DNA of 64,000 nucleotides from Ciona intestinalis (taxonomy: Eukaryota; Chordata; Ascidiacea; Phlebobranchia; Cionidae): NCBI RefSeq assembly GCF_000224145.3, contig NC_020169.2:940153-1004152 (forward strand). Reading direction: 5' to 3'. Positions within the stretch are counted from its first letter, which is position 1. Each line of letters opens with the position of its first letter. This document shows positions 13,301 to 23,441 of the stretch, piece after piece. Position numbers and translations under genes: made by a program. The notes beneath the pieces were generated by a model that saw nothing but the letters and a program-made list of their open reading frames with translations, ran no database searches and was not told the DNA's origin.

Positions 13301-16300
13301 AGTTTAAAACACGATCAGGATATGTAGATATTATGTGCTATAGGAACCCGTCTTCCCCCATATTACCATAACTGAATATTGATACACAGTAAAAATAATA
13401 ATTGTATACACTTAACACAATATTGCTTTAACTGCTTGTACACGATGTTCCACTTTGTTATTTACGCTAGACTTTTACAGTTAGATAATAACGGTAGTGT
13501 GATCAAAGGCATACACGTCAATTTAATATTATATTGACCACTTACCGCCATCTTGGATCTGTCAGATTCATCTCGGAGTACAGCTATCTCTTCCTCTAGC
13601 TCTCCACATTTCTTCTTGTATTGAAGAACCTTCACACACAATTCATGTTACTTTGTTTTAATAAAATTTCAGTTCAATGGAATTTACCTGACGTTTAAGC
13701 TCGTCTACCTCTGCTTTTTTATCCATACCAAAAACTATCAATTTTTTCAGTACGCTATAACCTTACTTCTTAAAATAATATTTACAATTGAAATAATCTT
13801 TAACATAATTTCGTTTATAATGCTTAATATAATATCTGGTGGGCGAATGCTAAATTCACTAACGGTCCTTACTGTATCAATTCGAGGTGCTAGCCATTCC
13901 TGTATTATTCCTACGATTGTAGCGGCGTCCTCAATCAATATCCATACCGTGATAGCATTATAAGCCGCACGAAAAGAAAAAATAACACAATAGGGCGAAA
14001 GAGGGAGTTCGCCCGGTCTACCACGTTGAAGGGCGAATTTAAATAACAGCGGTGACGATACTATTGTCGAAGGAACCGCGCTTGCTTCAGATTTCATAGA
14101 AAATTGGTTCGATGTTTATGATCGCAAATTAGGGCTTTCGTTTTTCTATCGCTGCGAATTTTTGCATGGCCACCCGAGCGTGATTTGATATCCCAACAAT
14201 AGATTTAGATGTCGGGTCAGAACAAGCCAAGGTTAATAAATATATACATAACAAATAAAAACTGTCATATATCCATGCGCCTACGTAAGATATCTTAGCC
14301 AAGCCGTCAGTACAAAAGAAAATAAAACCCGGATCAGACGTTTACGGTGTTGATATTTTGTAATCGTGTGAATGCCTTTAAGAAAGAGATACTTCCCACC
14401 CACCACAGGCACTCTCTATTCAAGTATGGACACAAAAAGACATTTAAACTTTTCGGACAATGCGGAAAGCGACACGCAAAACTAACCAACAAATTATTGT
14501 TGCGCTTACACCAAGCCACGGACAAAAGCCAACTTCTTTCGTTGCCCATGGTTACCGCATTTTCCGACTACCTTCAATACAATGACTGAGCAAAGAAACG
14601 ACGCGTTAATCAAAGGCCTCATATACTAGTCCCCTGAAACACTACTCACAATAACGCCTACCACAATATGCGAGATTTTTAATTAAGATACTTTTCTGTC
14701 TGAAATTATTCTGCAACAGTGATAATTAAAATTAAATTAGAGCAACATATCCATACCTTGCTTTGTAGCTTCTGCACAAGTTGTGCTTGCCGCTGCTGCC
14801 CCTCCTGGTAGGCTTGGAGCTTCCTTTTGTACGATGCTTGTTCATCTTCAAGTTTTTGACGCAAAACAGCATTCTGTAAGCGCACAACAAATGGGTTCGA
14901 TAAATCGCTCATCTCTGCTTTACTATATAAATCAACGGAAAGTACTTTTTGGGTCTCTACTGAAACCACACGAGTTAATACAACGGAATGGAATATTTCT
15001 GAAGGTGGCATTAAACAGAAGCGTTTTGTTAATATGCGTTCTATTTGTTCTCGTTTTCGATTCCTCAAATAGAAAGCAAAGACCCTAACAAAGCATCAAA
15101 CCCTAGCGCAAAAACTGAACAAATTTAATTTTGGAAAAGAAAGTATGTTTGCGACGCTGTGGCAATTGTAAAACGAATTAATGTAAGAGTATAACAGTAT
15201 TTGAAATGTGCGTGAGTTGTGGGTATAAACGTGAAGATACATAAGTTCTTTCTGTTTGCGTATGCCGGTAAAGGCTTTCATGACCCCCCCCCAAAAAATA
15301 GTCTTTCGTTAGAAAATACGTTATTGATGTTACCTGCATGGATAAGGTCTTATTTTCAACAGAGCCTTTATCCCTTTCCCCCTTCTCCAATCTCAAGGCT
15401 TGTTCCAACTGAAACGAACAAACAGTGTGAAAATCAATATGGGTAGATATGTATTAGTTAATCGACACTGTTTGCTCTTTAGACGTGTCCGATCCCAAAT
15501 GATTGAATTGGACTTTGACTGAATAGTTTTTTAATATTTCTTACTCGTTCAACTTTTGTACGCACGGACTCCATAGCTCCGGCGTCTTCGTCGTCGGAAG
15601 AAGACATTTTACTCTCAAATTGGCAACAATATATAACCACCAATACCTACAACGACTTAGCAAACGTCTGTGTATTCAGATAATTGGACCGTGTAAATGG
15701 TGGTACATAATTCAACCAAAGACGACACACCTATATTTTTACATTCAATTCCAGCGTATCGCATAGCGTTCATTTAGCATTCTTTTGGTTGGAACAAATT
15801 ATATGTAAGTTCTTGGTAAATTGCTACTTCCCTTCACGGTATTATGTGGGCATTTTACTATTATTCGATCTGATAATGAGTAGCCTGCGTAAACCTTTAG
15901 CTTACGCTTAAACCATGCACGGTACTACATCATTTTTAAAAGTGTAACTTCGTGTTTTTTAGATCCACCAGGTTGGCTATATAATAAAAATATCTTACAA
16001 TCATTTTAAAAAAGCAACTATAGGTAAAACTTAATGTAAACTAATAAATCAAGTTAAATAGTTCATGATACGATTTAAACATAAATTGTGCGTTATTCAA
16101 ACCAAATTACGATGAGTATACACTGCAACGTAGTGAGTGGCATTAACTGAATATGAAGTACAAGTATTAACCGCGTTTCGTTTATCCCTTTTTCTGAAAC
16201 GACTTTGTAAGAATTTTTCCTATATTTTGTAACTGAAGACTTTTTAGTTCGGTAATATTTCTTTTTCTTTAGACTACAACTTACCCTATAAGTATATAAC

Positions 16301-19300
16301 TGAAAGCGCAAATATAAATTCCTTTTTAAGCATACACTGTCACAGCCTATCACTCTATGTAGCTGAATAGCACACTGACTTACACATACATCAATTATCA
16401 TAACTGATGACTTCTTTCTAACTTGGAATACCTTCTACCAATTTAACACGTAGTCAGAAACAATACCCATTGTTACGTAATATCTCAATTATTTCCATAC
16501 GACGCGTGTACGCAAAGTCGATCAATACACTGAACGATTAACAAGTATGCGTTCGCTAATACTATAAGTTTCAATCCATTTTGCTAATTAGTCTAGGGAG
16601 GCTTTAAAACTGACTGTCCCGTTAATTAAAATTTTATTCCAATAGATTTCGGAATACAAAATTTTGTCAGACATCTAAATTTGGACTACAACTAATGATA
16701 GGTATAAAATAGCACGCTCCCTTCGACATTTAATTATCGGTTGATCACGTATCGTGATACGCTTCGCCAAACTTAAATAAAAATGCGCGTGTTGCAATTT
16801 CCAAGGAACGTGGGTTATGGAATAAAACAATAACCAGTAGAGCTACAGACGCCGGGGCCGGGCCAGGAGTGCTGGATAATCAGTAAAACAAAAGAGCAAT
16901 GTGTTTGCGGCATTCTAGAAGTGCTCGGGTGTTGTCTGCTGAATGGGAAACTGGACACCGACAGGGACGCGGTGGATTGGCGAAACTAGCATTCTGATTG
17001 GTTGGTACTCCGCACTCCATGGATGCCACTTCAATTTCGGAATGGCACCAGTTTTACCACAAGGACATTTCAAGAGCAGCGGAATTGTTGTATATATCGT
17101 GTCGTGTGTGTTGCCGCCGTCTGTGCTTCATTTATTACAATCGTTTTATATTGTTTATAAGGGGCCACTTAACTAGTGCAGCATATGTCATATTTGGCGT
17201 GAATGTATGGACCTTTGAACGTGTGGACATTCTTTTGCTTATGTTGCTTTGTATACCGTACAATTGATCATTTCGAATAGGTAACTTTATAATGATTTTA
17301 AATGAACTGTATAGCGCGGAATATACGTGCCGATCAGTTTATCGGAGATATCGAGCCGTCTCATATATAAGTAAACAGCACATCACAAAACAATTTTTCA
17401 TTATTTTCGTATTTAACTAAAGGTAGAAAACCAAAACGGTCTTTGAAATTTACCGACCAATAATCTTTGTGAGTCCGCCAATTTATCTTCAATAGAAACC
17501 AATGGATCGATTTAGTTGAGTATATTGTATATACTAATATTAACTCTTACGTTAGTAAATAGTCGAACACTTTCAATGGAACAAAGAGCAAACAAAACGT
17601 GTAATAGAAATACTGTTAGCGCGCTCTAGCGTTTAACTTTACATTTATAAGATTTTACAAGGTGTCGCTGTAACGTCAATTCGACACGATAGCTTGTAGC
17701 GAAAATAACTTAACTATAGAGGCACGTTACACTGTACTTCAATACTATATGTGTACCTCACTTCAAAGATGTCTTACCAGTACAGACTGCCGCATATTAT
17801 ACTACTTATGTTTGAAATAAAATAACATATGGGAGGTTAGGAGGAGACGAGACACCTTTTTATTTTCTCGTCCCATTTGGTAGTAAACACAAAAACATTC
17901 AAAGAATTATAATACCGTATCCTTACGACTCCCATAGACCGTTGTTAATTGTTTAAAACGCGACAGGATATTAAGTGCTAAAGATATCCTATCTTACTCT
18001 ACAGTAATATGCTACTATAATATTGTATCAAAACCAGGTTAAGTCTGAATTAATCGTAAGCATCAACTTACCCTCTCACTACATGCATTGTATTTGATAG
18101 CAACCTCATCACGGTCAGCACGAGCTTGGGATAATAAATCTTCCACTCTGCTCAGCTCTCCTTGGAGCATCCGATTTTCTTCCTATAAAAAGCACGAATA
18201 TTGGTTTTACAAAAAAATGTTTTTAAAATATATTTTCTATATGTTTACACACTTTATTTAGGCTGGTAGTTACAGCTTAAGGGCCTATGGTTAGCCTTTA
18301 GGTTAAGGTATACTGTTTTGTTTTACTCCTAAGGCCTAAGCTTGTCATCAGACAGGCGACAAGTTGTTGTCACACACAACCAATTTAGAACAGTTAAAAG
18401 ACATTTGGCTCTAGTAAGTAAATTGTTTGGTTAAATTTTATGACAGTCAAAACTGTTATACTGATGGAGACTATGGTAGGACTAGTATAGAATATTACCT
18501 TTGTAATACATTAAAAGTTAAGAAATACCTGTAAGTTTCGGGACATGGCGATATCTGACAAGCTTGAACCACTTCGATCCGGTTCTCTCAAATTCTCGGT
18601 AATAATTTCCCGCACCCTCGCCCCCACCGAACGCACCGACTCTCTATCGCCTCCTAGCACAGTATCTTCTACGTTCTAAATTTGGTGGAGTGATTATTAG
18701 GTATATTTCATTATGTTTGTGAAGTATAGTAGGGTCTGGAAAGATGGGACACCTTTAGCACATAATATCCAAACATCCTGATCGTGTTTTAAACAATTAA
18801 CAGTGGTCTATAAGAGTCGTGAGGATATAGTTTTATAAATCGTTAAATGTTTCTTGTTTACTATTAAATGGGATGAGAAAATAGAGTCAAAAGGTGTCCC
18901 ATCTTCCCCCACCCCACTATATATATATAATAAAAACATTAATATGCTGAGTATAGCCCCATTTGGTTATGTCCCACAACCAAGAATGTATTTATTGGCA
19001 TTAGTATCTTCGTAAATAATTTGTTGGTTTTGTCAAAAGTCGTTTAACGTTTAAGGTTTGGTAAAAAATTTTGATCGGATAAAATACGTAATGCAAATAG
19101 ACTATCTCAATATGTGGTAAGGTGGGGAAGATGGGACTCCTTTAGCACATAATGTTCGAATATCCTGATCGTGTTTCAAACAATTAACAACTGTCTATGG
19201 GAGGCGTGAGGATACGGTTTTATAATTCTTTGAAAGTTCTTTGTTTACTACCAAATGGGACAAGGAAATAAAATGAAAATGTGTCCCATACCCCCACTCT

Positions 19301-21267
19301 ACTATAGGTAAAGTAACATTTAAACGTTAACCACAGTAAAATCTATCTCGATATTAGCCCGTTAAAACTTGTCAGTGCTTTATTTAGCTAACAAATATAT
19401 TTAGCCAACATAAATGCCAAATATAATTCGTTTACTAGTGTAATTTACGCTCAGTCAAGATAAAGCAAACATGATTCACCAACGGAAAACCGTCTCGTTT
19501 TCTCAGCAAACAAAAGCAAAATCAGCTGATCGAGCACGCACCGGTTCAATGAGGCTTAATGTGTTTTCTATAGCATAAAAATTTTGTTATTTCCTCAGAC
19601 TGCCGAGGTTTCTAACACATTTCTGTAAGTAAAAGCTTATCTGCGGTATGTATATACGTGCCCATGCAATAAATCGCAGCATTCCTTAATGTTTGTTTGT
19701 TCTTTAAATGAAGAAACGGTTGGCCCTCCCATCATTAAATGCTGATGATTGAAGATGTCATCACGGGTTAATATTTAACTTCCCGCCAAAATTTGTTCAG
19801 GCAATTTGATTGGTCGTTGGGAACTCATGTTTGACATGCTCTTTCGCATACATTACCAGAGAAATACGGAGCCGTTTACTTCGGCATTTATTACATCGAT
19901 TACGACCCTTCTAAATATTGCGAACGGAAACCATGTACATTATATATTGGCAAACACGTTATGATTAATTGTAAACATTTTCCAGCAAACATTTTGTTTA
20001 AATGGTAAAGTAATGGAAACAAGACCATGTCTAAAGTACATTTTCCTACTGTATGTGAATGTGACCCAAATTTATTTGCTTTGTGGATTTTTTATCTGTT
20101 ACAGTTTGCACTACATCGCTAATGTTTGAGAAACGCTTTGGTTGCTATCGGCGAAAAAGTATGCCGACACTGGCGTAGATTAACTTAGTTTTGATAGCGT
20201 TGTACAATATATGACGATAGATTATTCATTGTGTTAATGCGGCATCGTTGTCAGGTGAAATGTCAACCCGCTGGTCACATAACGTCCGGGCAAGAACGTA
20301 CCTGTTCGTTTGTTTGCTTTAAGAGCAACGGGCGACAACCATCAACGGTTGTTCAATTTGAATTTTTTAAACTGAAACGAACTCAACTCATGGAAAGTAC
20401 ACTGGTGCGTACTCTCTCTCGTCGCCACTCTCTCACTGCCTTTGTATAACACGAAAGTAGCTTGTAAACAACGCCGGTTGGATATAATGTACTTTTATAA
20501 AAACTATATGTTATTTTTTATACAATGTCATCCATAAATACACTTAACGTTGCAAAACTAAATTATCAAATTCGAGTAAAAATTGCAACGTCCTTACGTA
20601 CCGGTTTGTGGGACAATGCAACACGATACCCCAATGTGTTGTGCGTAACACGGAAATCAATACTGGGGATGTGTTCGAAATAATGAGTTACGTTTATTTG
20701 GGCGGCGAACCTGTTTTGCTTTTATTTAGAATATGACGTCAGCTCTATTCAAATGATATCGCTGCAGAAAACATGTACAACGTGTTCGAAATACGAACAT
20801 AAATTAAACTGTTGCGGTTCGTGCCTGTAGCTTTAATATAAATATGAAGTTTTTATATACACTGTCGTTTTATAAGCGAACCTGAAGTCAGAAGAGGCGT
20901 CTACTCGTAAATGGTAAGTGCTACTCACGTCTGTCCCACGAAGCTACGGTAAGCCAGTTAGTCTGGGAAACTCAGCGTGGGGTCTCAGATCAAAATACAC
21001 AACAAATGCTAATATTTGAATGCTAATAGAGTAATTATGCAGACAAGCAGCAAGTCATAGTCATTTGGCGCCTTTTATCCACACAAACAGATAAAATGAA
21101 AACCAAAACAGAACGCCATTTAAAAATATTAGCGTTTTCATTTATAAGTATCATAATGCGTTTTAATATTCGAAAGTCTTCAACTTTACCTGTATTACTT
21201 GTTCAAGAGGAATTTCTCCAGATCTATCTAAACTTCTTCTTCCGTTCCTTGAGGATCGGCGACTCAT
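827..21267 (-). CDS. CROCC: Rootletin, ciliary rootlet coiled-coil protein, 41 coding exons
   Basis: Rootletin polymerises into the ciliary rootlet, the fibre that anchors the basal body, and also links centrioles. Conceptual splicing of 41 minus-strand exons gives 6,222 coding bases (2,073 residues), close to the ~2,017 of human rootletin, with every intron phase closing. The start ATG is at 21267-21265 (MSRRSSRNGRRS...LEQVIQ) and the TAA at 829-827. Diagnostic stretches are SRVEDLLSQARADRDE near the N-terminus, KRKLQAYQEGQQRQAQLVQK, the linker RSPSPGRRSPRRGRSP, QKRQLQVQ, and the C-terminal LEARERAHRQRVKGLEEQ followed by VATLKDQLTQEIRR. Nearly all of it is heptad coiled coil, broken by two Ser/Pro/Arg linkers near residues 520-545 and 1480-1550. 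The N-gap at 6493-6601 lies inside an intron, so no exon appears lost. Family identity is recognised from remembered vertebrate rootletin, not from a search. Confidence 0.95.
4381..6222 (-). other. CROCC: Rootletin exons 23-29 (distal coil)
   Basis: Exons: 23 6043-6222, 24 5700-5843, 25 5502-5585, 26 5272-5433, 27 5050-5202, 28 4781-4948, 29 4381-4618. Exon 22 ends EEIEALCQ and exon 23 opens EHNEALIMAEAEKQQGLSIK, a continuous match to the vertebrate order, so the assembly gap between them removes no coding exon. Exon 28 contains KMLDSENTKKSKEVEDLQAR. Exon 29 contains AENKLKLSASEGRVNGLENE. Confidence 0.9.
6493..6601. other. Assembly gap (109 N) in rootletin intron 22
   Basis: A run of Ns lies between exons 22 and 23. 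The flanking intron (6223-7446) is unremarkable except for a pyrimidine-rich stretch at ~6640-6960 on the plus strand that gives a spurious open frame. Confidence 0.95.
7447..9937 (-). other. CROCC: Rootletin exons 13-22 (first SP linker and central coil)
   Basis: Exons: 13 9784-9937, 14 9516-9715, 15 9274-9456, 16 9030-9174, 17 8780-8926, 18 8490-8720, 19 8115-8308, 20 7928-8055, 21 7640-7809, 22 7447-7581. Exon 13 is the RGYSPLRSPSPGRRSPRRG linker followed by VQAALQKRQLQVQ. Exon 17 carries EEASLRDQLAKMQALNEGLA and exon 19 TATERENRTLSEEMAGLR, both close to vertebrate rootletin. Exons 14-16 and 19-21 use split codons whose phases all resolve. Confidence 0.9.
10003..10451 (-). CDS. CROCC: Large alternative first exon of rootletin with novel 149-residue N-terminus
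   Basis: A minus-strand frame opens with ATG at 10451 (MDARFHRLVRSYHS...) and stays open for 149 codons to a GTGAGA donor, ending in two bases (CG) completed by the A of exon 13 to give Arg. Exon 12 of the long form ends in AG and is completed by the same A, so both forms read into exon 13 in the same phase. The product would start with this segment and run straight into the RGYSPLRSPSPGRR linker, lacking the N-terminal coil. The segment is Ser/Asp-rich (KDSSSDDSGF), then basic, with a small cysteine cluster (CQKC ... CEC). A TGACGTAA (CRE/ATF-like) motif lies at 10471-10478, ~20 bp upstream of the ATG. I do not recognise the segment. Confidence 0.6.
11152..13629 (-). other. CROCC: Rootletin exons 6-12
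   Basis: Exons: 6 13546-13629, 7 13001-13128, 8 12099-12264, 9 11886-12023, 10 11683-11817, 11 11448-11606, 12 11152-11372. Exon 6 begins VLQYKKKCGELEEE, the expected continuation of exon 5. Exon 9 carries SSYFGDEHSRLLALWR, the conserved EHSRLL..LWR block. Exon 12 carries LEKALRDIAQSVIADADLA and ends GHSP before the first Ser/Pro/Arg linker. Exon 7 ends with a split Arg codon completed by exon 8. Confidence 0.9.
13190..13366. mobile_element. MITE-like element (GGTGGGGAAGATGGGACACC family)
   Basis: It has the terminal GGTGGGGAAAG/CTTCCCCC inverted ends and the internal ACATTCAAAG ... AAACACGATCAGGATAT block, here in reverse orientation, in rootletin intron 6. Confidence 0.75.
13630..14756 (-). 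other. Rootletin intron 5, with an unexplained long open frame
   Basis: Besides the alternative first exon, the intron holds a 116-codon minus-strand frame with ATG at 14097 and its end at 13747. It contains hydrophobic runs and a possible GTAAGG donor near its 3' end. It does not join exon 6 in phase. I do not recognise the product; it may be a transposon remnant or chance. Confidence 0.3.
13688..13726 (-). CDS. CROCC: Alternative first coding exon of rootletin (before exon 6)
   Basis: A 13-codon minus-strand exon (MDKKAEVDELKRQ) has a purine at -3 and G at +4 around its ATG and ends CAG before a GTAAAT donor. It joins exon 6 in phase 0 (KRQ-VLQYKKK). The long form joins exon 5 (LQSK) to the same acceptor, as in vertebrates, and no good acceptor with a pyrimidine tract precedes this exon, so it reads as a first exon rather than a cassette. 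Confidence 0.5.
14874..14912 (-). CDS. CROCC: Possible 5' extension of rootletin exon 5 with its own ATG
   Basis: Reading upstream of exon 5 without splicing, the frame stays open through 13 codons to an ATG at 14912 (MSDLSNPFVVRLQ) and runs in frame into exon 5. The same sequence is also the polypyrimidine tract and acceptor used by the long form, so the extension may be chance. About 350 bp further upstream is an X-box-like site. Low confidence. Confidence 0.25.
15545..15607 (-). CDS. CROCC: Alternative first coding exon of rootletin (before exon 4)
   Basis: A 21-codon minus-strand exon starts with ATG at 15607 (MSSSDDEDAG..., ending TKVER) and has a GTAAGA donor. It joins exon 4 in phase 0, giving VER-LEQALRLE, where the long form reads SER-LEQALRLE. 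A TATATA stretch lies ~30 bp upstream on the minus strand. The acidic-serine start is unlike the basic start of the long form. It would replace the first ~112 residues. That it is used is inference; the open frame, start, donor and phase are seen. Confidence 0.6.
17831..18006. mobile_element. MITE-like element, same family, degenerate
   Basis: Reverse-orientation copy in rootletin intron 3. The termini are eroded, but GAGACACCTTTTTATTTTCTCGTCCCATTT and the internal block remain recognisable. Confidence 0.65.
18728..18920. mobile_element. MITE-like element, same family
   Basis: Forward copy in rootletin intron 1, from TAGTAGGGTCTGGAAAGATG to the complementary end TGTCCCATCTTCCCCCACC, bordered by a TATATATA run. 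Confidence 0.8.
19121..19306. mobile_element. MITE-like element, same family
   Basis: Forward copy in rootletin intron 1, ~200 bp from the previous copy, with both inverted ends and the internal AACAATTAACAACTGTCTAT block. Confidence 0.8.
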
Positions 21268-23251
21268 GTATTTCCTCTGATATTCAAACAATTTCCAACC
21301 GAGAACAAATTTCCCTTGAAATGCTTTTCTAACCCTTAATTTGTGTTCACTAAACCGAACATAATTATTGTTCAGCCATACGCCGCGAAATACATAGATA
21401 GGGGTAACACTAACAATACAAATTTGCTCTCTGTTATACTTAGCCTATCTAATCGGGTGGCTCTTTGAAAAGTAATGGTCTTGGCATCTGCTCCGTAATT
21501 ACTCGACTGACTTCAGCACCTGGTGCTGAATATGAATGCAATGCTGTTGGAGCAGTTTGACCACAAGCTAAGTCCTCGTAGAAAACGGCAAAACGAGAGT
21601 GTCCTTGCTTATTACAGATGTTCTTTTTCGGTTTACGCACACTCGAGGTGAATGAGAGCCCCCATCAATGGGCGAGTAAACGTCGAGTAGCCGGGTAGCG
21701 CTTTAAAAAAGAAACTAAGCGGAGTAGAGAAAGAGAAGAAGAATGGAAAGAAGAAGGGGGAAGAAAACACATAGAGAGATGCAAGAGGCACACGAGCTTG
21801 CATTCCACCGTTTACGGGGTTATGCGTGCCGAAACATGTTAGCAAGATCACAAGAGTGACCCTCCTCTCGTTTACCGGCAAATAAAGTGCGGGGGAACTA
21901 CTTTCCAACCTCTTATACGTACTACACGCGTCATCGGTGATTTGGGCAATAAACAAACAGCAACCGGCGACCAAGAAAGGACGAATTTGTTTGTGCAGAC
22001 GTCACTCGAGGTCCTGCTGTGGGAAATTAAAACGGCAAAAAACAGAAATTCTTTACTGCTTTTAATAATCCTGTTTAAAACATAATCAAAATAACGAATT
22101 CAAATGTCTTAGACGAAAAATAACTTTACCCTATCGGCTTTCCGTTTGCTTTTGTTGTTACAGTTACCATATTAAGTAATGAACGCTAATAAAAGTTAAC
22201 GACTATTTTATGCCTCGGCATTGTCCTTCATAGCATTTCTATTTTCCACCCTTTGATAACTGTTGTTATTAAACTGTACTTAACCTTTGTATGCAGCTTG
22301 TCAATGTAAATGCGGTTTTAACGTCAACGGAAAAAGGCTGCTACTGAAGCCGACGTCGTAAAATACGCCAGTTGGACTTGACGAGCATTGAATAGCTGAT
22401 TTTGCAACGCGCTGTTTAAAATCAACCACCGCATAATACGAGCTGTGGAAATCGTTTTATCCTTGTCGATCTAATCTATTGATCCATGCCACACAACATG
22501 CAACAGTAATATGTCATTATAGGAGGAACCAACTTCTTCACATCTCTGTCAATTACCAAGACGTGGATTTTAAATTGGTCGTTCCCCTGGCAACCAGGAT
22601 GCGAAGCCGCGCGACTATGCGGGAAGCAACAAAAGGATTTCCACGAGATAACAAACGTATTAAATCAACACGCGATGTACACACGCTTTAGGACCGTTTA
22701 TTGAAAGCGGTCAATTTATTACTTTATTACTGTTGTGCTGAAATGGGTCGCTTACTAACGGGCGTAAAGCGAAACGATGAAAGAGTTAAATTAATTAGAG
22801 CTTCTCTCACAGCGTCCAAACACCGGCCATTCATCAGTAAAACAAATGTCTTTGTCCACACTTTATATGGCGACTAATGAAAATTCATCAGCTAATTAGA
22901 ACAAATACACAAAGATAAGAAGTTCATTCACGCTGGGGTTAAACGAGACCAAATAATTTAAATTGTTCTACATTTTCTTGGAACTTTAGACAGGCTGGCT
23001 GTTATTGTTAGTTTTTCGTATACACACATGTACATATCATGGCCTTTAAAACATTTAAACATTTCCTAGCAGTTCGAATGTGAAAACCAATTAAGATCGT
23101 AACGGTATATACAATGGGGACGGTTTAATTAATTAAAAGCAAATACAAAATAAGTGAGCGGCGTTCTATGTTTTTCATATGCTGAAAGTCGTATTTTGCC
23201 ACCTCCGTCATGCAAGCAGTCAAAGGCATCGGTGATGCCATGTACAATTCC
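21268..23251. other. Rootletin 5' flank / intergenic
   Basis: Upstream of rootletin and downstream of the TMEM47-like gene. It holds the rootletin 5' UTR (the frame stays open a few codons above the ATG), a purine-rich tract at ~21712-21775, a candidate RFX X-box at 22581-22594, and otherwise nothing I can name. Confidence 0.5.
22581..22594. promoter_or_regulatory. Candidate RFX X-box upstream of rootletin
   Basis: GTTCCCCTGGCAAC is a palindromic GTTNCC-N2-GGNAAC site, the form bound by RFX factors that activate ciliary genes. It lies ~1.3 kb upstream of the rootletin ATG, on the 5' side of the gene. Placement fits, but function is inferred. Confidence 0.5.
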
Positions 23252-23437
23252 GTGGGGTAAGATAGGACACCCTTAGCATATAATATAAAAATATCTGATC
23301 GTGTTTTAAACAATTAACAACGGTCTATGGGAGTCGCGAGGATAAGGTTTTATAATTCTTTGAATGTTCTTTGTTTACTACAAAACGAGACAAGAAATTA
23401 GAATTAAAATGTGTCCCATTTTTCTCCACTTCATACT
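23252..23437. mobile_element. MITE-like element abutting the TMEM47-like stop codon
   Basis: Forward copy running from GTGGGGTAAGATAGGACACC to TGTCCCATTTTTCTCCACTT. Its right end lies about five bases from the stop codon of the minus-strand TMEM47-like gene, so the proximal 3' UTR of that gene must be MITE sequence. Confidence 0.8.
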
Positions 23438-23441
23438 ATAT

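Larger units (their letters stand above)
14757..21267 (-). other. CROCC: Rootletin exons 1-5 (N-terminal head)
   Basis: Coding exons, 5' to 3' on the minus strand: exon 1 21190-21267, exon 2 18529-18675, exon 3 18072-18182, exon 4 15334-15408, exon 5 14757-14873. All are phase 0. Exon 1 encodes a basic, serine-rich start. Exon 2 carries VREIITENLREPDRSGS, matching the vertebrate stretch before the first coil. Exon 3 carries EENRMLQGELSRVEDLL and ends NACSER, which joins exon 4 LEQALRLEKGERD as in human. Exon 5 carries KLQAYQEGQQRQAQLVQK. Intron 1 (18676-21189) and intron 3 (15409-18071) are the long ones and hold MITEs and an alternative first exon. Confidence 0.9.

Noticed and set aside
15096-15281. 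Minus-strand frame downstream of rootletin exon 4
   Set aside because: It is intron sequence past the GTAACA donor of exon 4, and exon 5 follows in phase.
21633-21974. 113-codon minus-strand frame upstream of rootletin
   Set aside because: Much of it is the complement of a purine-rich low-complexity tract (runs of Phe/Ser), typical of a chance frame.
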